Shown: positions 8,679 to 17,753 of the stretch, one piece after another
Numbering within the stretch: the first letter of the stretch is position 1
Layout of the letters: every line of letters starts with the position of its first letter
Source of the DNA: a virus
Strand: one strand, 5' to 3'
Length of the DNA: 61,963 nt
Virus record (IMG/VR): IMGVR_UViG_3300046692_000161
Location: 1 to 61,963 of that record
The notes under the pieces: model-generated
Told to the model about the DNA's origin: nothing
The model's database searches: none
What the model saw: only the letters and a program-made list of their open reading frames with translations
Position numbers and translations under genes: made by a program

Positions 8679-9362
8679 GTGCCAATCATCATTGATTACA
8701 ACGTCGAGGTTCGGCCTATTGCCGTGTCGAACCTGATCCTTCGGGCTGGAATCCTGTTGCAAGACGAGGCGCATGTGCGCTGGACCACGCCTGAGTTGTT
8801 CGAGTGGATCAACGAAGCGGCCGCCGCAGTGGTACGCCTGAAGCCGGCAGCCGGCGCGCGTCGTGCGTTGTTTTCCATGGAAACGGGTTCTTTGCAGCGC
8901 CTTGACGGCACGGTAGTGCAGCTGATCGACATTGTGCGCAACATCGCCAATGACGGTGTTACGCCAGGGCGAGCCGTACGCTTGACTGACCGGCACCTGC
9001 TTGATTCAGCCAATCCTGATTGGCACAGCATGACGCCGTCGGTCACGATCCGTCACTACACCTACGACGACCGTATGCCGTCGATGTTTTACGTTTACCC
9101 ACCAGCTGCCAGCGGTGCGCAGGTGGAAATCATTCGAGCCATTTTGCCGGACGAAATCACCACCATAAACGACGAGCTGCAGCTCAATGTGGAATTCGCC
9201 GACTCAATCCTCAACTACGTCCTGTTTCGCGCCTTCAGCAAAGACAGCGAATACGCCAGTGGAGCCATGGCCACCGGTTACTACCAGGCCTTCACCGCCT
9301 CTGTGGGCGCGGGTGACACGGGCGAGCAGGGAGCGACGCCAATCAATAAGGTGACCGCATGA
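8679..9362 (+). CDS. Head-tail adaptor protein (DUF6682-like)
   Basis: A 227-residue protein starting at GTG (8679), eight bases after GAGGG. Features of phage adaptor proteins are visible: an N-terminal helix-rich section (LLQDEAHVRWTTPELFEWIN), a central section ending in IRHYTYDDRMPSMFYVYPP, and a C-terminal helix region. Such proteins sit below the portal and connect it to the tail. Its stop overlaps the next start by four bases (ATGA). Confidence 0.75.
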   Translation: MPIIIDYNVEVRPIAVSNLILRAGILLQDEAHVRWTTPELFEWINEAAAAVVRLKPAAGARRALFSMETGSLQRLDGTVVQLIDIVRNIANDGVTPGRAVRLTDRHLLDSANPDWHSMTPSVTIRHYTYDDRMPSMFYVYPPAASGAQVEIIRAILPDEITTINDELQLNVEFADSILNYVLFRAFSKDSEYASGAMATGYYQAFTASVGAGDTGEQGATPINKVTA

Positions 9363-9973
9363 TCGAGCTAGAAGACTTCCTGCCACGCATTCTGCCTTAC
9401 GCGCCAGGATGCCCTGAGCCGACGGCGTTCGCCAACATCATCAAGGCGGCGCAATCCTTCTGTGAGCGCACGCGGCTGTGGCGAGGCAGCTCAGTTCTGG
9501 CCGTGACGCCCGATAGCCTAAACCTGGTCACGGTGCCGGCCGGTGCCGAACTGTTCGAGATTGAGAGCGCACGGTTTAATGATTGTGATCTAGAGCCAAT
9601 CTCCCTGCATGACCTGGACGCAAGACACCCCACCTGGCGGCAAATGTCGGCCGGTGATGCGCGCTGGATTACCCAAGTAGAGCCAGGCAGCGTGCTGTTG
9701 GTGCCGCCATGCACTGGCACGCTGGAACTGTCCACGCTCCTGCGCCCGAGCGACGAAGCCGAGCAGTTGCCGGACCTGTTCAATCAATACACGCAGGCGA
9801 TTGCCGACGGCGCATTGGGTGACATCCTGATGCTGCCGGCGCAGAGCTACACCAACCCGCAGAGCGCGCAGTTTTATGCGATGCGGTTTGATAATCGACT
9901 CGATAGTCTGTTAAATCGAACCATTCAAGGCCAGCAGCGCGCACCGATTCGTTCGCGGGCTCAATTCTTTTAA
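9359..9973 (+). CDS. Second adaptor/tail-completion protein
   Basis: A 204-residue protein, ATGA-coupled to the preceding adaptor gene. The N-terminus (IELEDFLPRILPYAPGCPEPTAF) and the PHxxL-like hydrophobic pattern resemble small tail-tubular or adaptor proteins that follow the first adaptor in podovirus-like clusters. It probably forms the next ring of the tail. The stop is followed by a 45-base gap before the second fibre gene. Confidence 0.65.
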   Translation: MIELEDFLPRILPYAPGCPEPTAFANIIKAAQSFCERTRLWRGSSVLAVTPDSLNLVTVPAGAELFEIESARFNDCDLEPISLHDLDARHPTWRQMSAGDARWITQVEPGSVLLVPPCTGTLELSTLLRPSDEAEQLPDLFNQYTQAIADGALGDILMLPAQSYTNPQSAQFYAMRFDNRLDSLLNRTIQGQQRAPIRSRAQFF

Positions 9974-10018
9974 AGGACAGGGACGTGTCTTTTAATCTGC
10001 GTGTCACGGAGTGCTGAA

Positions 10019-11155
10019 ATGACCGTACTACTGAGAAACAATGCGACCAGCGTTCTGGCATCGTCGATGTCGACGGGGATTACCACGATGTCGGTAACGG
10101 CCGGCGACGGCGGCAAATTCCCAGCGCCTGGCGCTGGCCAATGGTTTCCGGTCACAGTGGTCAAGTCGACCGGCGTGCTGGAAGTTATGCGCTGCACCGC
10201 GCGCACCGGCGATGTGCTTACCGTCATGCGAGCGCAGGAAGGCACCGCGGCACAAGCGTTCAGCGCAGGCGACCGCGTTGAATTGCGTATCACCAACCAG
10301 GCCATGGGCGAATTTGGCCAGCTGACGTCGGTGCAGTCGTGGACTGGGCTTCAGACGTTTAGCGTCGGCATGCAGTCTCTTGGCAATGTCAGCTTGTTAG
10401 GTAGCGTTTCTGACTCCCCAAGGTTACGGTTTGCCAACTCGGGACGCTCGATTAATGTTGACCTTTCGGGCGCTCTGTTTCGGGTTTTTTCGGACGATTC
10501 ATTACCGGTTGTATACCCGATTATCGCCGACCTGGCCTCGAAGACGTTTTATGTATTCGAGAATCCAGTATGGCACTCCGGCAACTTCAATCCTGCAGAC
10601 TACCTCCCGGCAAACGCTAAAGCCGCCGATTCCAACCTGCTCGACGGCCTGGACAGTACGTCTTTTTTGCGCAAGTCAGTTTCCAATAGTGCCACCGGCA
10701 CGCAACTGACCAGCCCGTCACCACCGAGTATCGCTGTCGCATCGGCTAGTCAGCCTGCGCTGACGATTAACAACGAGGGCAATGGTTCCGCCTCGGCGAT
10801 TATTGACTTCCGTCGCGAAGGGGTGTTTGCCGCCTTCTTCGGGATCGACACCGACAACCAGTTTAAGGTCGGTGGCGGATCGTTTGGCGCTGTGTCCTAC
10901 GCCATTTGGCATGACGGCAATGCAGACAGTCGCGCGATCCAGGCGCAGGCGCAGGCCGGTGTGGGTGGCGTGGGTAGTTATGCTTTTATGCGCAACATTA
11001 CCGGCGGCACGCTTGGCGTTGGCGTACTGGTGTCCGGCAGCAGCTTGCGCTACACCGACACCACGCAGTCCGGTGGCGCTGGCGCGTCAGGCACTTGGCG
11101 CTGTATGGGCGAATGCGTCAATGGCGCCGGCTCCCTATTTTTGAGGATTTCTTGA
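10019..11155 (+). CDS. Tail fibre protein
   Basis: A 378-residue protein. The start is the ATG at 10019 with GGAG nearby; an earlier in-frame GTG at 10001 has no ribosome site. The N-terminal 100 residues (NNATSVLASSMSTGITTMSV and then VMRAQEGTAAQAFSAGDRVE) are a well-known attachment module in phage fibres; the middle carries a KAADSNLLDGLDS block typical of collar repeats; the C-terminus (GTWRCMGECVNG) is a typical fibre tip. It is followed, with a one-base overlap, by a fibre-associated DUF4376-type protein. Confidence 0.75.
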   Translation: MTVLLRNNATSVLASSMSTGITTMSVTAGDGGKFPAPGAGQWFPVTVVKSTGVLEVMRCTARTGDVLTVMRAQEGTAAQAFSAGDRVELRITNQAMGEFGQLTSVQSWTGLQTFSVGMQSLGNVSLLGSVSDSPRLRFANSGRSINVDLSGALFRVFSDDSLPVVYPIIADLASKTFYVFENPVWHSGNFNPADYLPANAKAADSNLLDGLDSTSFLRKSVSNSATGTQLTSPSPPSIAVASASQPALTINNEGNGSASAIIDFRREGVFAAFFGIDTDNQFKVGGGSFGAVSYAIWHDGNADSRAIQAQAQAGVGGVGSYAFMRNITGGTLGVGVLVSGSSLRYTDTTQSGGAGASGTWRCMGECVNGAGSLFLRIS

Positions 11156-11673
11156 TGACTGACGTAGAGCAGGATCGTGAAGGATGGGCGCAGGAAGCCC
11201 CCGTTGCGCCACCGAAAGAAATTGAAGTGCGAAACCCGCGCCACACGGACGGAGGTATCGACTGCCACATCCAGCATGACGTGTATGGCTGGATACCTTT
11301 TTGTGCCAGGGCTGGCGATGGCGAAGCGTTTGGTCGCGAGCTATATGCTGACCTGGTGGCGGGCAAATACGGCGTCGTGGCGCCGCCGCGAGAACTGACC
11401 GAAGAACAAAAGCGCGAACTGCGCAAGATTGAGCGCGAGAGGCTGATGTCGGAAATTGTCGTGACCACCTTGGCCGGGAATCGCTTCGACGGCGACGAAC
11501 TGAGCCAGGGGCGCATGGCGCGCACCATCCTGACCTTGCAGGCCAAACCAGTTGGCGAGAAGACGGAATGGATCTCGGCTGACAATCGCTCTGTGCTGGT
11601 GGATGCCGCGGAGCTGATCGAGGCCCTAACACTGGCTGGCGCACGGCAAACCGAAATCTGGCTGCAGGAATAA
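11155..11673 (+). CDS. Fibre-associated protein with DUF4376-like domain
   Basis: A 172-residue protein starting at ATG 11155, overlapping the fibre stop (TGATG), with GAGG eight bases upstream. The C-terminal 90 residues (from KRELRKIERERLMSEIVVTT to the end) fit the DUF4376 helical domain found at the end of fibre-linked proteins. It is likely a chaperone or accessory of the preceding fibre. The N-terminal 60 residues hold a small separate domain with HIQHDVYGWIPFCARAGD. Confidence 0.6.
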   Translation: MTDVEQDREGWAQEAPVAPPKEIEVRNPRHTDGGIDCHIQHDVYGWIPFCARAGDGEAFGRELYADLVAGKYGVVAPPRELTEEQKRELRKIERERLMSEIVVTTLAGNRFDGDELSQGRMARTILTLQAKPVGEKTEWISADNRSVLVDAAELIEALTLAGARQTEIWLQE

Positions 11674-11724
11674 CAGTGACCGGCGATGGGAAACCTTCGC
11701 CTTTGCGGAAAAGGACGCTCATCA

Positions 11725-13476
11725 ATGTCAACCCTGAAGTTTATCGGTTTTATCGGTGAGAGCCCGAAGATCATCCCGCGCCTGCTTGGCGACATGTCGG
11801 CGCAGATGGCGTACAACACGCGACTGGATGATGGTGGCCTGAATCCGGTGCGGCAGTCGCGCGCCGACTTTCAATTTCCCGGCCCCCCACTGGGCGGCTA
11901 CCAAACTATCTACAAGAACGGCACGGACTGGCTAGGTTGGCCTGGCAACGTATACGCAGTGCCTGGGCCAGTCGCTGACGATCGCCTATACGTCATGGGT
12001 GATGGTGCTCCGAAGATGTTGGTCGCAGGCGCGACCTATCCGTTGGCCTTGCCGTTCCCGGCCGGGGCTTTGACAGCCAGTCTCAGTGGCACGCCAACGC
12101 CTGGAGCCACCGGAACCACGCGCCTCTACGTGTATACCTGGGTGACCGCGTTCGGTGAAGAATCGGAGCCGTCACCGGTGAGTGCCGATGTTTTTTGGAC
12201 GCCGGGTGAAACCGTGACCTTGTCCGGATTCGCGGCGACCCCCGCCGGACGCAATATCACCTTGCAGCGTATTTACCGGGCGCAGACTGGGAAGACCGGC
12301 ACGCAGTTGTATTTTATTGCCGAGCGTTCGGCATCAATGTCCAACTACGTCGATAACGTCAGTCCAGAATCTCTGCAAGAGGTCATCCCTTCGGTGGGCT
12401 GGACAGCGCCAGAGGCCGGTTTTACCGGGCTAATCGCCTTGCCCAACGGCATGATGGCGGCGTTCCAGGGTAAGGAGCTGTGTTTCTGCGAGCCATACCA
12501 CCCGCATGCCTGGCCGGAGGCGTACCGGCTGACTTTGGATTACGAGATTGTCGGCCTGGGCGCCTTTGGCATGACCGTCGTTGTCGTGACCAAAGGCACG
12601 CCCTACGTTGTGACGGGTACGTCCCCGGACAGCATGGCCAGCGAGCGCATCGAGCAGAACCTTCCGTGCATCAACCCGCGCGGGATTGTCGACCTGGGTT
12701 ACACCGTGGTTTATCCGTCGAGCGATGGCTTGGTGCAGGTCACCAGTTCCGGCGCAAGCGTGATCAGCACCAGCCTGTTTTCCCGGGATGACTGGTTAAG
12801 CCTGAATCCGTCCGGCATGACGGCGGGCCAATACAACGGGCGCTATTTCACCAGCTATAACTACGCGGATTCGGTCGGTAATGAATACATTGGTTCGTTC
12901 ATCATCGACCTGACTGGCGAACAGCCATACCTGTTACGCACCAATGCGCATGGCGACGCACTGTATTACGACCTGCCAACCGGACAGTTGTACATGCTGA
13001 TGGGCGCGGTAGTCATGGAGTGGGACTCCCTATCAATGCCTAACGCAATCCAGACATGGAAATCAAAATTGGTGGTGATGCCCAAGCCGACTAACTTCGG
13101 CATGATTCTGGTCGAAGCCGACAGCAGCATGACCACCGATGAAGAGCTCGCCCTGGAGCAGCGCCGCCAAGAAGTAATTGCCGCCAATGCCGCGATTTTT
13201 GCAGCGGGCAACCTCGGCAGCGCGCTCAATGGCGCAGCTATCAACAGCTACGACCTTAACGGCGACGCATTGCTTGCCATGCCTGACAATCAGCAGTCGG
13301 TATCTGTAAACGTCTACGCAGGTCGCAAGCTGATCGCATCGGTGGGCGCGGTCAACAAGGCGGCCCGGTTGCCGGCTGGCTTCCTTGAGCAGCTATGGGA
13401 AATCGAAGTGACCGGCGACATGCCGATTACACAGGTCACGCTGGCGACCACCGCCCGCGAATTGGCAGAGGTATAA
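11725..13476 (+). CDS. Tail hub/needle-type virion protein
   Basis: A 583-residue protein; ATG 11725 has AGGA nine bases upstream. It is almost wholly beta-rich, with an early GGYQTIYKNG section, a fibronectin-like segment around residues 115-200 (TRLYVYTWVTAFGEESEPSP), then repeated blade-like strands (VVVVTKGTPYVVTGTSPDSM) suggesting a beta-propeller. Large proteins of this type follow the adaptors in P22/N4-like modules and form part of the tail hub or DNA-stabilising complex. The exact role is inferred. Confidence 0.6.
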   Translation: MSTLKFIGFIGESPKIIPRLLGDMSAQMAYNTRLDDGGLNPVRQSRADFQFPGPPLGGYQTIYKNGTDWLGWPGNVYAVPGPVADDRLYVMGDGAPKMLVAGATYPLALPFPAGALTASLSGTPTPGATGTTRLYVYTWVTAFGEESEPSPVSADVFWTPGETVTLSGFAATPAGRNITLQRIYRAQTGKTGTQLYFIAERSASMSNYVDNVSPESLQEVIPSVGWTAPEAGFTGLIALPNGMMAAFQGKELCFCEPYHPHAWPEAYRLTLDYEIVGLGAFGMTVVVVTKGTPYVVTGTSPDSMASERIEQNLPCINPRGIVDLGYTVVYPSSDGLVQVTSSGASVISTSLFSRDDWLSLNPSGMTAGQYNGRYFTSYNYADSVGNEYIGSFIIDLTGEQPYLLRTNAHGDALYYDLPTGQLYMLMGAVVMEWDSLSMPNAIQTWKSKLVVMPKPTNFGMILVEADSSMTTDEELALEQRRQEVIAANAAIFAAGNLGSALNGAAINSYDLNGDALLAMPDNQQSVSVNVYAGRKLIASVGAVNKAARLPAGFLEQLWEIEVTGDMPITQVTLATTARELAEV

Positions 13477-13479
13477 CGC

Positions 13480-13671
13480 ATGAATCAATTGGAAAAACAG
13501 AAACTCGAAGTGCTCAACGGTGATCGCGGCGATAAACGACAGGCCGCGGTTCGTCTGGTCGCCGCGAAAGCGCTGGTAGACAACGTACCAGTCGAGCCCA
13601 CGGGCGACATGGCGGCTGACATTGCCGCCGTGTATTCCGCAATAAACGCTTTGCGCATCGCCTTGCGATAG
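13480..13671 (+). CDS. Small protein of unknown function
   Basis: A 63-residue, Ala-rich helical protein starting three bases after the tail-hub stop. No motif is recognised. Tight spacing and GC3-rich codons support coding. It is followed by the double TGGTTCTATA element. Confidence 0.55.
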   Translation: MNQLEKQKLEVLNGDRGDKRQAAVRLVAAKALVDNVPVEPTGDMAADIAAVYSAINALRIALR

Positions 13672-13674
13672 CAC

Positions 13675-13706
13675 TGGTTCTATACTGGCACCATTGGTTC
13701 TATAAC
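13675..13706 (+). promoter_or_regulatory. Paired TGGTTCTATA promoter-like elements
   Basis: TGGTTCTATA occurs at 13675-13684 and again at 13695-13704, exactly 20 bases (two helical turns) apart, just before the GNAT gene. Each copy holds a possible -10 box (TATACT at 13681, TATAAC at 13701) directly preceded by GGTTC, as at other promoters here. No good -35 is visible, so it may need an activator. Confidence 0.4.
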
Positions 13707-13717
13707 CGGAACAAGAC

Positions 13718-14146
13718 ATGACCCAACTGACATACGACGATCAACCCGAGTTGCTGCGCTGGGCCAGTGAGCGCATCGGCCTGGGGTGCTTCAGGTCAGA
13801 CGCCAAGGCCTTTGGCGTGCTGCGTCATGGCGAGTTGCGAGCCGTGGTGGTGTGGGACACCTTCTCTGCAGTGGACTGCTCGATGCACGTCGCCAGCGAG
13901 GGTGACGGTCACTGGCTCAGCCGATCCGTACTGATCCAAGCCTTCGGCTATCCGTTCATTGATTTGAACCTGCGCCGCATCACCGCGCTGATTCCGACCA
14001 AGAAGGTCGCCGCGATCCGCTTTAACGAACACCTGGGCTTCAAGCTCGAAGGCTTATGCCCGGAAGCCATGCCCGACGATGACATTCAAATTCGCGGCAT
14101 GCTCCGTCGAGAGTGCCGATTTATTCCCCCGGAGTATCGCCAATGA
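13718..14146 (+). CDS. GNAT-family acetyltransferase
   Basis: A 142-residue protein with the GNAT layout. A variable N-terminus is followed by a central strand-helix and then the typical late block INLRRITALIPTKK-like (residues 84-100), VAAIRFNEHLGFKLEG and a final strand region ending RRECRFIPPEYRQ. GNATs transfer acetyl from acetyl-CoA to amines on small molecules or proteins. It lies among virion genes, ATGA-coupled to the next ejection protein; similar genes occur in other podovirus structural clusters. The substrate is unknown; modification of a virion or host surface protein is possible. Confidence 0.75.
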   Translation: MTQLTYDDQPELLRWASERIGLGCFRSDAKAFGVLRHGELRAVVVWDTFSAVDCSMHVASEGDGHWLSRSVLIQAFGYPFIDLNLRRITALIPTKKVAAIRFNEHLGFKLEGLCPEAMPDDDIQIRGMLRRECRFIPPEYRQ

Positions 14147-15084
14147 TGATGCAAGATTTTTGGAGCCCGGCCGAACTGGAGCCTGGCAGCTTGCGCCAGC
14201 GGCCGACAAAGCTGGATCAGCGCCTGGCGGTGCTCGTCGTCGGTCGGCACATCTGCTTTGGCGGTGGCAAGGGTGGCGGCGGCGGCAGCTCATCGCCTGA
14301 CCCGCAGGTGGGCAAGGCCGCGCTGATGTCGGCCAAGACGGGCGAAGACTGGCTGACCTTCTCGCGTGAGGCGTATGCCGACAGCCAGGTGCGCCAAGAC
14401 GTCACCGATAAGCTGAGTAATGAGGTCACCACCCAGCAACTCGACGACATGCGCAAGGCCAGCACGCGCAGCGACACCGAGTGGGACCGTTACAACAACC
14501 TGTTCAAGCCCGTCGAAGACCGCATGGTGTCCGACGCAATGAGCTATGACACGCCCGAGGCGCAAGCCAAGGCAGCGGCCGAAGCCAAGGCCGATGTGAT
14601 GTCGAACGCCTGGCAGGCCCAAGGTCAAAATCAGCGGCAGATGGCGAGCATGGGTATCGACCCACGCAGCGGCCGTTATGCCAGTGTCGACCGGGCGAGC
14701 GACTTATCGACGGCCCTGGCCGCGGCGGGGGCACAGAACGGCGCGCGCGAGCAGGTCAAGGCGACCGGCATGGCTTTGCGTGAAGGGGTGGCCAACTTCG
14801 GCAAGGGATCGACCTCGACGGCGGCCCAGCAGGTCGGCCTCGGCTTGCAGGCGGGCAACTCGGCGACCGGCAACCAGCTGGCCACCGACGCCAGTTCGCG
14901 GGCGAACACCAGCATCATGGCCCAAGGGTTCCAGGGCGCGCAGAGCGGCTACAACAGCCAGGCGAGCATTCTCAGCAACCAGCGCCAGCAGAACCTGGCG
15001 GCGAACGGTACTGCGCAACAGGGGAATGCCGCGGCTGTCACGGGCATTGTCGGCCTGGCCGGCGCCGCAGCGGTGGCCTTCTGA
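14143..15084 (+). CDS. Internal virion (ejection) protein
   Basis: A 313-residue protein. ATG 14143 overlaps the GNAT stop, with GGAG eight bases upstream. It has a Gly-rich hinge (GGGKGGGGGSSS, about residues 41-52) followed by long Ala/Gln/Ser-rich helical stretches and a small hydrophobic C-terminus (AAVTGIVGLAGAAAVAF). This composition and its place upstream of a transglycosylase-bearing giant protein fit an ejection protein that leaves with the DNA to make the periplasmic channel. The stop overlaps the next start (TGATG). Confidence 0.65.
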   Translation: MMMQDFWSPAELEPGSLRQRPTKLDQRLAVLVVGRHICFGGGKGGGGGSSSPDPQVGKAALMSAKTGEDWLTFSREAYADSQVRQDVTDKLSNEVTTQQLDDMRKASTRSDTEWDRYNNLFKPVEDRMVSDAMSYDTPEAQAKAAAEAKADVMSNAWQAQGQNQRQMASMGIDPRSGRYASVDRASDLSTALAAAGAQNGAREQVKATGMALREGVANFGKGSTSTAAQQVGLGLQAGNSATGNQLATDASSRANTSIMAQGFQGAQSGYNSQASILSNQRQQNLAANGTAQQGNAAAVTGIVGLAGAAAVAF

Positions 15085-16433
15085 TGATTGAAGCCATTGA
15101 TCGTGCGACCGACCTGGCCCTGGCGAAGGGCCTTCGCGTCATGCAGACCGCCCTTATCGGCAGCCAGGCCGAGCACGTTGCCTATCTGTTGAAGCTGATC
15201 GCACCCGAGCAAGGTGCGCACATCGTCGATGCCGGGTGCGGCATTGGTGAAGTGGCGCGACTGATGCACGCCCAGCGCCCGGACCTGACGTTTGACCTGG
15301 TCAACATCAGCGAGTACCAGATTCGCCATACACCTACTGGTGCGGCGTTCAATCCGTGCCTGGCTGACTTCACGCGAACCACCTTGGCGAGCGCCAGCGC
15401 CGACGTGGTGATGTTCAATAGCGCGCTGTGCCAGATGCCCATCAATCAAGCTCTGAGCGAAGCAAGGCGCCTGCTCAAGCCGGGCGGTCAGCTGATCGTC
15501 TGTGACCTGTCGATTGCCGAATACCGCGAACTGCCGGAACTGTACGCGACGTTTATGCCGTGCGCGGTGTGGGGCGAGGTGATTGAGCGGCACGGTTTTG
15601 CCCCGCTGCAAACCATCCTCACGAACGGCGACATGAGCCACTTTGCCGAGTCCTTCGACAACTTCGAGCAAGCCCTGCCGGACGCCATGGTGTACATCGG
15701 TCGATTCCGCAAGCAGGGGATCGACGAGCATGTGGCGACCCGCATCGGCCAGCATGAGCGCATCGCCTTTCAATTCAGCGGGGGCAAGGATTCATTGGCG
15801 GCCCTGTTCCGGCTTCGGTCGTGCTGGTCGCGCATGACCGTGTACTGGACCAATACCGGCGACGCGGTGCCAGAAGTGCGCGCGGTGGTCGATCGGGTGC
15901 GCGACCTGGTGCCGAACTTTGTCGAGATCACCGGGCGTGTGGCTGAGCAGATCGCCGAGCATGGCTTGCCGTCGGACCTGGTGCCAACCACGGCAGGCCT
16001 GAGCGAGCGCCCGCGCCTGCAGGATCGCTTCAACTGCTGTTATCACGCCTTGATGGCGCCGATGCACCAGCGCATGCACGACGACGGCATTACCCTCATC
16101 GTGCGCGGGCAGAAGAGCGCCGACACCTTGAAGTCACCGTTGCGCTCCGGGGCCATCGAAAGTGGCGTTGAGCTGCTGTTTCCGCTGGAGCATTGGACCG
16201 ACGACGAGGTGTTTGCCTACCTGGAGAAACATGCCTTTGTGCCGGACTACTACCAGCACCTGGCTGCCTCGCCGGACTGCCTGACCTGCTCGGCCTACTG
16301 GTCCGAAGGTCGTGCCGGTTGGCTGAAGACGCACCACCCCGAGGCGTATCAGGCGTACCAGGGTAAGCTGGACATCATTCGCGAGGCGGTCATGCCACTC
16401 ATTACTTTGTTTAACCTGGAGGTGAACCAATGA
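15084..16433 (+). CDS. SAM methyltransferase fused to PAPS-reductase-like PP-loop ATPase
   Basis: A 449-residue two-domain protein. Residues 1-210 are a class I methyltransferase: motif I VDAGCGIGE (about 46-54), a later acidic strand region and a post-motif KPGGQLIVCDLS. Residues 225-449 are a PP-loop ATPase of the PAPS reductase kind: FSGGKDSLAAL (about 230-240). It has a Cys-Cys pair (about 316) and CLTC (about 398), the arrangement that holds a 4Fe-4S cluster in APS reductases. Such enzymes activate or transfer sulfur, or modify nucleic acid. It is coupled by overlaps to the ejection genes on both sides, so it may be packaged or act late. Substrate unknown; DNA modification is one option. 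Confidence 0.75.
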   Translation: MIEAIDRATDLALAKGLRVMQTALIGSQAEHVAYLLKLIAPEQGAHIVDAGCGIGEVARLMHAQRPDLTFDLVNISEYQIRHTPTGAAFNPCLADFTRTTLASASADVVMFNSALCQMPINQALSEARRLLKPGGQLIVCDLSIAEYRELPELYATFMPCAVWGEVIERHGFAPLQTILTNGDMSHFAESFDNFEQALPDAMVYIGRFRKQGIDEHVATRIGQHERIAFQFSGGKDSLAALFRLRSCWSRMTVYWTNTGDAVPEVRAVVDRVRDLVPNFVEITGRVAEQIAEHGLPSDLVPTTAGLSERPRLQDRFNCCYHALMAPMHQRMHDDGITLIVRGQKSADTLKSPLRSGAIESGVELLFPLEHWTDDEVFAYLEKHAFVPDYYQHLAASPDCLTCSAYWSEGRAGWLKTHHPEAYQAYQGKLDIIREAVMPLITLFNLEVNQ

Positions 16434-17674
16434 ACGGTTACGCCCTGAGCGGTATTGTTCAAGGCCTGAGCAACGGCTTGCAACTCGGCCAGCAGATCCG
16501 CGGCGCGCTGGATCAAGCGCAGGTGCGCAATGTCATGGCTGAAGGCCTGGAAGGCGCCAAGAAGGCGAGCGCCGATGACATCGAGGCCAACAGCCAGGTG
16601 GGCAGCAAGGCCAACGCTGAAAACACGATGACCATGCCGACCTTTGACGACACGCGCGGCAACAGCTACGCCAATGCCGACGAGCAGAAGAAGGCCGCCG
16701 TGAAAAACGCCCCGCTGCCGGACGACTTCTACCTGCGCGACGTGGTGCCCAGGATCAAAGAAACCTACATTGCCCAGGGCAACATGGCCGGCGCCGAGCA
16801 GTGGGACAAGTGGGCGCAGGACAAGAGCACGCAAAACGGCATGAAGCATTGGGCTCAAGCGCTGCGTGCTGGGCAGATGGGCGACTTCAAGGCCTACGCC
16901 GACAACATGGTCAAGGCCTACAACACGCCCGGTTATTATGACGACGGCTTGCACGCCGAGGGTTACGACCTGGTCAAGGACAAGGACGGCAACACCACCG
17001 GCCTGACCTTGAAGATGAAGAATAAGGACACCGGCGAGTCCTTCGCGCAAACCATTCACGGGCAAGACGACATGGTGCAGGCGGGTATCGGTTTGCTCGA
17101 TCCGCGCAACGCCTTTCAGACCACCATGGCCCGGGTTACCGCAGCGGAAGCGGCACAGGCCAAAGCCGGCCTAGAGCAGACCAAATTCCAGAACAACATG
17201 GCGCGCGATGACCGCAAGGCCGTGAATCAGGCGGCAGTGGCCAGCAAGATCGAAGACCAGCGCGCCGGCAACGCCATGGATCGCCTGAAGACCGGCAAGG
17301 AGCTGGATCAGCAGAACGCCGGGGCCGCGGTGACGGCCAAGGTCGACATGCTGAAGAAGGCCGGCTACGACGAGGGCTTTATCAAAGAAGCGCTGCCGCA
17401 AATCCTTGGTATCGGCCAGTACAAGAAGCCCGCAGACCCGCAGGAAGTCCGGCGCATGCTGTTCCAGGCGCGCTTGAGTGACTTCAATTTCTCGCGCAAG
17501 AGCCCGCAGGAGCAGGCCAAGCAGATCGAGCAAGACCTGCAGCTGATCAATGGCGGTAGTGCCGGCCAGGCCAACCCGATGACCGCCGGCCTGCCCGGAG
17601 CGCAAGCCTCGTCAGGCCAGGGCAAGCCGATGATCTACGACACCAAGACCGGGCAAATGCTGCCTTACCAGTAA
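16430..17674 (+). CDS. Internal virion (ejection) protein
   Basis: A 414-residue helical protein, ATGA-coupled to the methyltransferase fusion. It begins MNGYALSGIVQGLSNGLQLG and is rich in Ala/Gln/Lys/Asp with long predicted helices, then a Gly/Pro-rich C-terminus ending QMLPYQ. There is no membrane segment. It is placed directly before the giant transglycosylase gene, where podoviruses encode gp14/gp15-like core proteins. Function is inferred from position and composition. Confidence 0.6.
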   Translation: MNGYALSGIVQGLSNGLQLGQQIRGALDQAQVRNVMAEGLEGAKKASADDIEANSQVGSKANAENTMTMPTFDDTRGNSYANADEQKKAAVKNAPLPDDFYLRDVVPRIKETYIAQGNMAGAEQWDKWAQDKSTQNGMKHWAQALRAGQMGDFKAYADNMVKAYNTPGYYDDGLHAEGYDLVKDKDGNTTGLTLKMKNKDTGESFAQTIHGQDDMVQAGIGLLDPRNAFQTTMARVTAAEAAQAKAGLEQTKFQNNMARDDRKAVNQAAVASKIEDQRAGNAMDRLKTGKELDQQNAGAAVTAKVDMLKKAGYDEGFIKEALPQILGIGQYKKPADPQEVRRMLFQARLSDFNFSRKSPQEQAKQIEQDLQLINGGSAGQANPMTAGLPGAQASSGQGKPMIYDTKTGQMLPYQ

Positions 17675-17692
17675 GCCGATAGCCTCGGTCGC

Positions 17693-17736
17693 CGGTTGGA
17701 TATAGAATCGAACCATCTGATTCATTTATCCAACCG
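17693..17736. promoter_or_regulatory. Inverted repeat in front of the giant gene
   Basis: CGGTTGGATA (17693-17702) and TATCCAACCG (17727-17736) form a perfect 10-bp inverted repeat with a 24-base middle. The middle holds TCGAACCA (17708-17715), the element found three times at the repressor/AlpA region. It is a likely operator or promoter region for the giant gene; no consensus -35/-10 pair is clear. Confidence 0.45.
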
Positions 17737-17753
17737 CGCCGAGGACATCACCT

